This document shows positions 59,437 through 64,000 of a DNA stretch of 64,000 nt, in pieces. The notes beneath the pieces were generated by a model. It saw nothing but the letters and a program-made list of their open reading frames with translations, was not told where the DNA came from and ran no database searches. The position numbers and the translations under genes are program-made. How positions within the stretch are numbered: the first letter of the stretch is position 1; each line of letters opens with the position of its first letter. The stretch lies in NCBI RefSeq assembly GCF_012034245.1, contig NZ_JAATEO010000022.1, positions 1 through 64,000 of the forward strand. The letters run 5' to 3'. The stretch is from Micromonospora thermarum (GTDB taxonomy: Bacteria; Actinomycetota; Actinomycetes; Mycobacteriales; Micromonosporaceae).

Positions 59437-60119
59437 GCACGCCTCTGTTGACTCCGGAGCGTCGGGCGGTGCTGTCCCGGCGCAGCCTGTGGTTGGCCTA
59501 CGCCACCGCCGGCTACAACCTGATCGAGGGCCTCGTCGCCGTCGCCGCCGGGGCGGCGGCTTCCTCCGCGGCTCTGATCGGCTTCGGCCTGGACTCGTTC
59601 GTCGAGGTGTCCAGCGCGGCCGTACTCATCTGGCAGTTCCGCTCCCGTGTGCCGGAGGACCACGAGCGCCTGGCGCTGCGGCTGATCGGTCTGTCGTTCT
59701 TCGCCCTGGCCGCCTGGGTGACCTTCGACGCCCTCCGCTCGCTCCTCGACGGTGGCGATGCCGACGCCAGCCCTGTCGGCATCGGCCTGGCCGTGGCGTC
59801 GCTGATCGTGATGCCGCTGCTCGTACGGGCCAAGCGGCGCACCGGCCGGGAACTCGGCTCCGCCACCGTCATGGCCGACTCCACACAGACGATGCTGTGC
59901 ACCTACCTGTCCGCGGTGCTCCTCGTCGGCCTGGCCCTCAACGCCCTGTGGGGCTGGTCCTGGGCCGATCCGCTGGCCGGGCTCGTCATCGCCGGGGTCG
60001 CCGTCAAGGAAGGCGTGGAAGCCTGGCGGGGCGAACGCTGCGACGACTGCGCACCCCTGCCTGTCTCCGACACCGTCACCGACTGCACGGACCGCTGCTG
60101 CGGTGACCGGAAGGCGTGA
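59433..60119 (+). CDS. Cation-diffusion-facilitator-like transporter
   Basis: 228 residues with about six membrane helices. YNLIEGLVAVAAGAAASSAALIGFGLDSFVEV resembles CDF helix II with its Asp. MADSTQTMLCTYLSAVLL is the helix V equivalent, with an Asp and a Thr/Gln pair. The C-terminus is short and Cys-rich (CDDCAP, then CTDRCCGD), unlike the long cytosolic domain of classical CDFs, and may hand on or sense thiophilic metal. Coupled to the CmtR-like sensor, it is probably a Cd/Pb/Zn efflux pump. Confidence 0.87.
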   Translation: MSTPLLTPERRAVLSRRSLWLAYATAGYNLIEGLVAVAAGAAASSAALIGFGLDSFVEVSSAAVLIWQFRSRVPEDHERLALRLIGLSFFALAAWVTFDALRSLLDGGDADASPVGIGLAVASLIVMPLLVRAKRRTGRELGSATVMADSTQTMLCTYLSAVLLVGLALNALWGWSWADPLAGLVIAGVAVKEGVEAWRGERCDDCAPLPVSDTVTDCTDRCCGDRKA

Positions 60120-60123
60120 CGCA

Positions 60124-60366
60124 ATGGCCCTCATGGTCCCCAACGCCGCAGCACTCGCCGCCCTGCTCGTCCTGGTCCTGGCGCTGCAACTGCAGGTTCG
60201 AGTGGTCGAGGAGTCCTATCTGCTCGCCACCCACGGCGACGCGTACCGACGCTATGCCGCCAGAGTCGGCCGCTTCGTCCCCGGCCTCGGACGACGCGCG
60301 GACAATCCCAGCGCGATCAAGAACAGCAGCAGCGACACCGCGAGCAGGGCGACTCCGACCGGATAG
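60124..60366 (+). pseudogene. C-terminal remnant of an isoprenylcysteine methyltransferase-like membrane protein
   Basis: About 80 residues with one helix (AAALAALLVLVLALQLQV) and then VVEESYLLATHGDAYRRYAARVGRFVPGLG. This is the characteristic tail of ICMT/PEMT-type membrane methyltransferases. The other helices and most of the cofactor site are missing. Its 3' part overlaps a convergent gene. Probably a relic, though short open frames of this kind can be expressed. Confidence 0.55.
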
Positions 60367-60608
60367 GGCACCGAGAAGAGGAACGGCGCCTGCTGGACCA
60401 GCAGGCCTGCGCCGGCCAACGCCTGGCCGATGCCCATGCCGACCGGCTGGGCCTGCTGAGGCGCAGTCAGGCGTGCCATCCGAATCCAGGCTCGGGGAAT
60501 CCGTCGCGACACCGCCACACGTATCCCGAGTGCCAGCAGAGCCAGGCCGAGGATCAGGGTCACGAGACGCAAGGCGACCATGACCGGGTCCATTCCGTCG
60601 AAGCTCAT
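60252..60608 (-). CDS. Small integral membrane protein
   Basis: 118 residues from the ATG MSFDGMDPVMVALRLVTLILG. Three hydrophobic segments: about 10-30, 58-72 and 80-103. Short basic loops and a basic tail (RRPRPGTKRP) follow. No family recognised. It overlaps the ICMT-like remnant at its 3' end, where its own coding pattern looks the more convincing. Confidence 0.6.
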   Translation of the reverse strand: MSFDGMDPVMVALRLVTLILGLALLALGIRVAVSRRIPRAWIRMARLTAPQQAQPVGMGIGQALAGAGLLVQQAPFLFSVPYPVGVALLAVSLLLFLIALGLSARRPRPGTKRPTLAA

Positions 60609-60773
60609 GTGGCCATCATCAGATGGGCGTCAAGGCCGATCGCAGATTGCGGCCTGATCGCGCGACGCCCGAGGACAAGATCGACTCGGGTTCGGCGGCA
60701 TCGGGGCTTCCTCGGCGGCCGGAAGCCGCGATGCCGACGGCATGGAGTGAGTCGAGGGAAACGACCGCCTGGG

Positions 60774-61808
60774 TCACTGGTTCCGGCGCTGACCGATCCC
60801 GCCCTGGATCGCCTCCCACACGCTGCGGCCCACCTGCCGCAGGGTCTCACCGGCCTGCTCGGCCAGCTGAGCGGCGCTCGGCGGCCCCTCGCCCGGCTCC
60901 TCCCGCGGTCCGCCACCCGCTCCCGGCTCCTTCTGCGGCTCCCCGCCCGTCCGCGGCTCCTCGCCCGCGCCACCTCCGGTCGGACCGGTGGGACACCCCT
61001 CGCCGGTCGGTCGGCCCGTACCACCCGGGCGCCCGCCGGCCCGGTCTCGCAGCGTCCGGTCGGCGACGGCCCCGATGGCCCCCGTCAGCTGACCCAGGTC
61101 GTCGGTGGCACCGCCGCCCTCCGGATCCCGTCCGCCGGCAGCACCGCCCGCTGCTGCGCCGCCGGGGCCGCCAGCGGCCCGGCCCACCCCGCCGACAGCC
61201 GGGCCGGTCGCCCCGCCGCCGGTGCGGGTCGCCTCGGTGACGCCCCGAGTGGCTTCGCCGGCGCCGCGGTCGACGTCGCCCGCGGCGCGGACCGTCTCGG
61301 CGCGGACGCCGGCAAGCTGACGCGCCGTCGCCGAAACCTGGTCACCCTGCTGGATGACCTGCTGCGCGGCGCGGTTCACGTCATCGATCGAGGGGCTGAC
61401 CGTCCGCGACAGGACTTCGAGGATCTGCGGGTTGCGGTCGATCGTGGTCAGCGCGCGGTCGAGGATCTCCACCAGCTTCTCCAGGCGTACCTTGAGCAGC
61501 GCCTCCGCCTGCACACCGGTGATGTCCAGCTCGACGTTCTGAAGGTGGACGCGGACCCCGGCGTCGATCTGAAGCAGATTGGCCAGCCGGGCCCGCAGGG
61601 AGAGGTCGGCGTCCAGTCCCTCCACGGCGAGGCGGATCGAGTCGACCGACACCTCCGGCACATCGAGCAGGACGTCCGGCTCGGGGCCCACGTCCCGCCG
61701 GGCCGGTTCCCCACCCGCGGTCCGCCGGGCCGGCTCGGCGCTCACCCGCCACCGGGTCGGTCCGTCGGCCGCCCGGTCCGCCCCCCGTTGCTGGCTCTCG
61801 TCACTCAT
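60774..61808 (-). CDS. Hypothetical protein with long Gly/Pro-rich region
   Basis: 344 residues from the ATG MSDESQQRGADRAADG. Residues 45-150 form a conserved-looking helical/beta part (LDVPEVSVDSIRLAVEGLDADLSLRARLANLLQIDAGV, EALLKVRLEKLVEILDRALTTIDRNP). Then comes about 150 residues of Gly, Ala, Pro and Arg. A short C-terminal helix (LAEQAGETLRQVGRSVWEAI) ends the chain. No signal or membrane segment. The layout recalls cell-surface or vesicle-associated low-complexity proteins, but no function can be named. Confidence 0.65.
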   Translation of the reverse strand: MSDESQQRGADRAADGPTRWRVSAEPARRTAGGEPARRDVGPEPDVLLDVPEVSVDSIRLAVEGLDADLSLRARLANLLQIDAGVRVHLQNVELDITGVQAEALLKVRLEKLVEILDRALTTIDRNPQILEVLSRTVSPSIDDVNRAAQQVIQQGDQVSATARQLAGVRAETVRAAGDVDRGAGEATRGVTEATRTGGGATGPAVGGVGRAAGGPGGAAAGGAAGGRDPEGGGATDDLGQLTGAIGAVADRTLRDRAGGRPGGTGRPTGEGCPTGPTGGGAGEEPRTGGEPQKEPGAGGGPREEPGEGPPSAAQLAEQAGETLRQVGRSVWEAIQGGIGQRRNQ

Positions 61809-61995
61809 GCTCCCCGCTCCGCTTTCCCGCACCGCTGCCAAGGACGGTCGGGCGCGCTTACCCGTATTCCGTCCGCCCATCCCGACGCCCGCCCGAGATG
61901 TGGCTGCGGACCGGTGCGCGGCATTCCTCGGGTGTCCGGAACCGGGCAGCCCGCGAAGTCGCACACCCGGGCATCAGCCGGTATGGTCCGGGCCT

Positions 61996-62514
61996 ATGGG
62001 ACAGGAGATGTTCGATCCGGCCGACATACGGCAGGACGTCGAACGGTTCTCGCTCCGTAGCTCGCTCCTCGTTCCCGCCCCCAGCGAGCAGGCGTTCGAG
62101 TTGTTCACCGGCGCGATGACCGACTGGTGGGTGACGGAGTACACGTGGTCGGGGCCGGGTCTCCTCACCGAGCTGGGCATGGAGCCCCGGGCCGGCGGGA
62201 TGCTCTACGAGATCGGCCCGTACGGCTTCCGGAACGACTGGGGCCGCGTGCTGACCTGGGATCCGCCCCGGCGGCTCGTCTTCACCTGGCAGATCGGCGC
62301 GGACCGCGTCCCGGTTCCCGACCCGGCCCAGGCCAGCGAGGTCGAAGCGCTGTTCCAGCCGGACCGGCCCGGGAGCACCCGCGTGGAGCTGGAGCACCGG
62401 CACTTCGACCGCCACGGGGCGGCGGCGGAGGGCTATCGGAAGGCACTCACCGCCGGCTGGCACGAACTGCTCTCCCGTTACGCGACCGTCGTCGCCAAGC
62501 GCGCCACCGGCTGA
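61996..62514 (+). CDS. SRPBCC (START-like, AHSA1-type) protein
   Basis: 172 residues from an ATG. The fold signature is seen in FSLRSSLLVPAPSEQAFELFTGAMTDWW and RVLTWDPPRRLVFTWQIG, with the C-terminal helix in YRKALTAGWHELLSRYATVV. Such proteins bind hydrophobic ligands in a helix-grip cavity or act with chaperones. Stand-alone gene; ligand unknown. Confidence 0.82.
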   Translation: MGQEMFDPADIRQDVERFSLRSSLLVPAPSEQAFELFTGAMTDWWVTEYTWSGPGLLTELGMEPRAGGMLYEIGPYGFRNDWGRVLTWDPPRRLVFTWQIGADRVPVPDPAQASEVEALFQPDRPGSTRVELEHRHFDRHGAAAEGYRKALTAGWHELLSRYATVVAKRATG

Positions 62515-62634
62515 GCACCGCGAGCCCGCCGGCCGGCCTGGCCCGCGAGACCCACCGCCGCCTCAGCACCGCGAGACCCCACCGCGGCTGGGCGCGCCGC
62601 CACAGCCCGCCGTACGGCGCCGGCTGCCTACGCC

Positions 62635-63336
62635 TCAGTGGCCGATGCCCGGGCGGGGGCCGGTGGTGACACCGCGACCGCCGAGCTCGGCGCGGTGGCC
62701 GGCGGCGGCACCGGAGCGGAACCCGGTCCCGGCCAGCCGCCGCCGCGGTGCCGTACGAAGCCGCGGGTAGACCTCCGCGAGCCGGCGCTGCACCCGGTCG
62801 GAGCGGTCGGCCAGGACCAGGGCGACGGACGGCCCGCCTGAATCGGTCGCCGCCTCCGCCTCCGCCGTACCCAACCGCTCACCGATCACCTGCGCGAACC
62901 CGGCCAGCCACGAGCGCCGGAACGCGGCGGGGTGCTCGTCCGGCGGGACCGGGGTGCCGGCGAGGCCGTGCGCGGCCTGCACCAGCAGTGAGGTGAAGAG
63001 AAGATCGACCCGTTCGAGGTCGCTGGCGAAGCCGAAGAGGTGCATGGCGAAGCCGCTGCCCTGTCGACGGCGTACGCAGCGGCAGCGCAGCGGATCGGCG
63101 ACGGCCGCGAGCAGGCCCGCCTTGTCCCGGGCGTACGGGGCGACGACCTCGACCACCCGGTCGCCGACCGGGTCGGTGGCCGGGTCACGGGCGGCCAGCA
63201 GCGCCCGGTCGACGCCGTAGCGGGCGATCAACTCGGTCGCCTTGGCCATGAACGCCGCCGACTCGGCGGGCGTGCAGGCCGGGTCCTCCGCCTGGGCCAA
63301 CAGCTTCCGGACCTTGCTCAGCATCGCCTCGGACAT
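62635..63336 (-). CDS. DUF2786-containing protein
   Basis: 233 residues from the ATG MSEAMLSKVRKLLAQAEDPACTPAESAAFMAKATELIARYGVD; that opening is the DUF2786 motif. The central part (MHLFGFASDLERVDLLFTSLLVQAAHGL) and the WLAGFAQVIGERL helix are also typical of these actinobacterial proteins. The basic, Arg-rich C-terminal part could bind nucleic acid. Function of the family is unknown. Confidence 0.82.
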   Translation of the reverse strand: MSEAMLSKVRKLLAQAEDPACTPAESAAFMAKATELIARYGVDRALLAARDPATDPVGDRVVEVVAPYARDKAGLLAAVADPLRCRCVRRRQGSGFAMHLFGFASDLERVDLLFTSLLVQAAHGLAGTPVPPDEHPAAFRRSWLAGFAQVIGERLGTAEAEAATDSGGPSVALVLADRSDRVQRRLAEVYPRLRTAPRRRLAGTGFRSGAAAGHRAELGGRGVTTGPRPGIGH

Positions 63337-63432
63337 GGGCACAGGCCTACCACGCCGGGGGACGGCGATCGGTGTGACATCGGCCCGCGACAGCGCCCAG
63401 GACAGAAAGGTGGGATCACGGCAGCTCCGACA

Positions 63433-63466
63433 ACCCGGGTGCCGGCCAGGACGGCGGCACCCGGGT
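63433..63466 (-). terminator. Hairpin downstream of the last minus-strand gene
   Basis: ACCCGGGTGCCG and CGGCACCCGGGT pair perfectly (12 bp) around a 10-nt loop. Confidence 0.55.
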
Positions 63467-63474
63467 CGGGTGTC

Positions 63475-63506
63475 GCGCGGCGCCCGCCCCCCGACGGGCG
63501 CCGCGC
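63475..63506 (-). terminator. Second hairpin abutting the stop codon
   Basis: GCGCGGCGCCCG and CGGGCGCCGCGC form a perfect 12-bp stem with an 8-nt loop, touching the stop codon of the gene at 63506. With the hairpin at 63433-63466 it makes a tandem terminator. Confidence 0.55.
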
Positions 63507-63895
63507 TACCCGGCGCGGCTGCGGAGGGTGGCCACCGTCGACCCGGCGAGGGTGAGCAGGCAGTCGGGCAGAAGCCCGTCGGCCGCCGCCGCTCCGAACA
63601 GCGCCGCACCGGTGTCGGCGTCGGAGTTGGCGTACGCGCTCACGAAGCGCGCCACCCAGCGGGTGTCGTAGCCGGCCTCGTCGATGCCCGGGAAGTCGAG
63701 CGCGCAGGTGCCCGGTCCAGCCGGCTCGCCCACCATCGTCGCGGCGAGACACCACGCGACCCCGTACGCGCCGGCCAGGCCGGACCGGTCGACGACGGCG
63801 TCGAAGGTGCCGCAGACCGCGTCCCCGTCGCCGGCCAGCGCCGAGCGGAGCACCGCCGCGGCGTCGTCCTGCGTCTGCTGTGGTGAATCGGTCAC
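63506..63895 (-). CDS. Hypothetical protein
   Basis: About 129 residues from a GTG at 63895 (VTDSPQQTQDDAAAVLRSAL); a GTG at 63922 would add nine. The protein is soluble, acidic and helical, with AYGVAWCLAATMVG and GYDTRWVARFVSAYANSDADTGAALFGAA. No signal peptide or recognised domain. It probably forms its own unit ending at the two hairpins. Confidence 0.65.
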   Translation of the reverse strand: MTDSPQQTQDDAAAVLRSALAGDGDAVCGTFDAVVDRSGLAGAYGVAWCLAATMVGEPAGPGTCALDFPGIDEAGYDTRWVARFVSAYANSDADTGAALFGAAAADGLLPDCLLTLAGSTVATLRSRAG

Positions 63896-64000
63896 GGAGG
63901 GCACGGTAGGAGGGGCCGTCAAGCCCCTGGCCGGCCGTCACTCTGCGTGAGCACAGGGGCCTACCTGCGGATTGAGGCACAGCCACGGTCCCGCGCGGAA

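Noticed and set aside
1..64000. CRISPR array
   Set aside because: No set of regularly spaced short repeats was found; the only regular repeats are protein-domain repeats in the amidase and the 24-bp duplication.

Overview
The window is very GC-rich actinobacterial DNA (roughly 70% G+C by eye), with frequent GTG starts, GTGA/ATGA gene overlaps and leaderless starts. The set of families (DUF6244, SitI3 immunity proteins, tad pilus locus, LitR-linked carotenoid genes, BluB, a CmtR-like metal sensor) points to Micromonospora or a close relative. This is inferred from family recognition; no search was run.

Region 1 (0.1-9.9 kb) looks like a small, unfamiliar biosynthetic cluster. A divergent XRE-type regulator and a HAD phosphatase (minus strand) face a plus-strand run: second HAD protein, nucleotidyltransferase, a 660-residue fusion of an archaeal/eukaryotic-type TrpRS-like domain with a PLP aminotransferase, a complete bacterial-type TrpRS, an APH-like kinase, an F420-type LLM oxidoreductase and a D-amino-acid-oxidase-like flavoprotein. 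A working hypothesis is a tryptophan-derived metabolite whose target is TrpRS, with the extra trpS as self-resistance.

Region 2 (9.9-16.3 kb) is a worn accessory zone: an IS256 transposase scrap, a polymorphic-toxin locus (DUF6244, a CdiA-like nuclease domain, SitI3 immunity), fragments of PHP, NUDIX, SitI3 and ArgRS genes, and a divergent kinase. At the DUF6244/toxin junction the DNA shows a textbook -1 frameshift signal: slippery heptamer GGGAAAC in the correct phase, directly before the stop codon, then a perfect 10-bp GC hairpin. The toxin frame has no ATG, GTG or TTG start of its own upstream of the nuclease domain. I regard this as the most interesting object in the window.

Region 3 (16.3-22.5 kb) carries a conflict-system pair, an EACC1-like protein translationally coupled to a caspase-SF1 helicase-nuclease-like protein. 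It is followed by a tRNA 3' fragment with a decayed tyrosine integrase (an old integration site) and a secreted protein of lower GC.

Region 4 (22.5-37 kb) is more ordinary: GNAT enzymes, LtrA, a leaderless-looking amidase with four peptidoglycan-binding repeats next to a Tat-exported alginate-lyase-like protein, a receptor Ser/Thr kinase coupled to an FHA-HTH protein, and a GH65 phosphorylase.

Region 5 (36.3-47.1 kb) is a tad/Flp pilus locus (prepilin peptidase, lipoprotein, CpaB-, TadZ-, TadA-, TadB- and TadC-like proteins, pilin, TadE/F/G-like proteins, LysM protein), interrupted by an antisense monooxygenase gene.

Region 6 (47.2-58.4 kb) has a Rieske protein, BluB, a crotonase, a disulfide oxidoreductase, and a carotenoid locus (crtB divergent from crtE-crtI-idi-litR). 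Region 7 (58.5-64 kb) holds tRNA-Glu, tRNA-Asp and tRNA-Phe, a CmtR/CDF metal-homeostasis pair and several small hypothetical genes.
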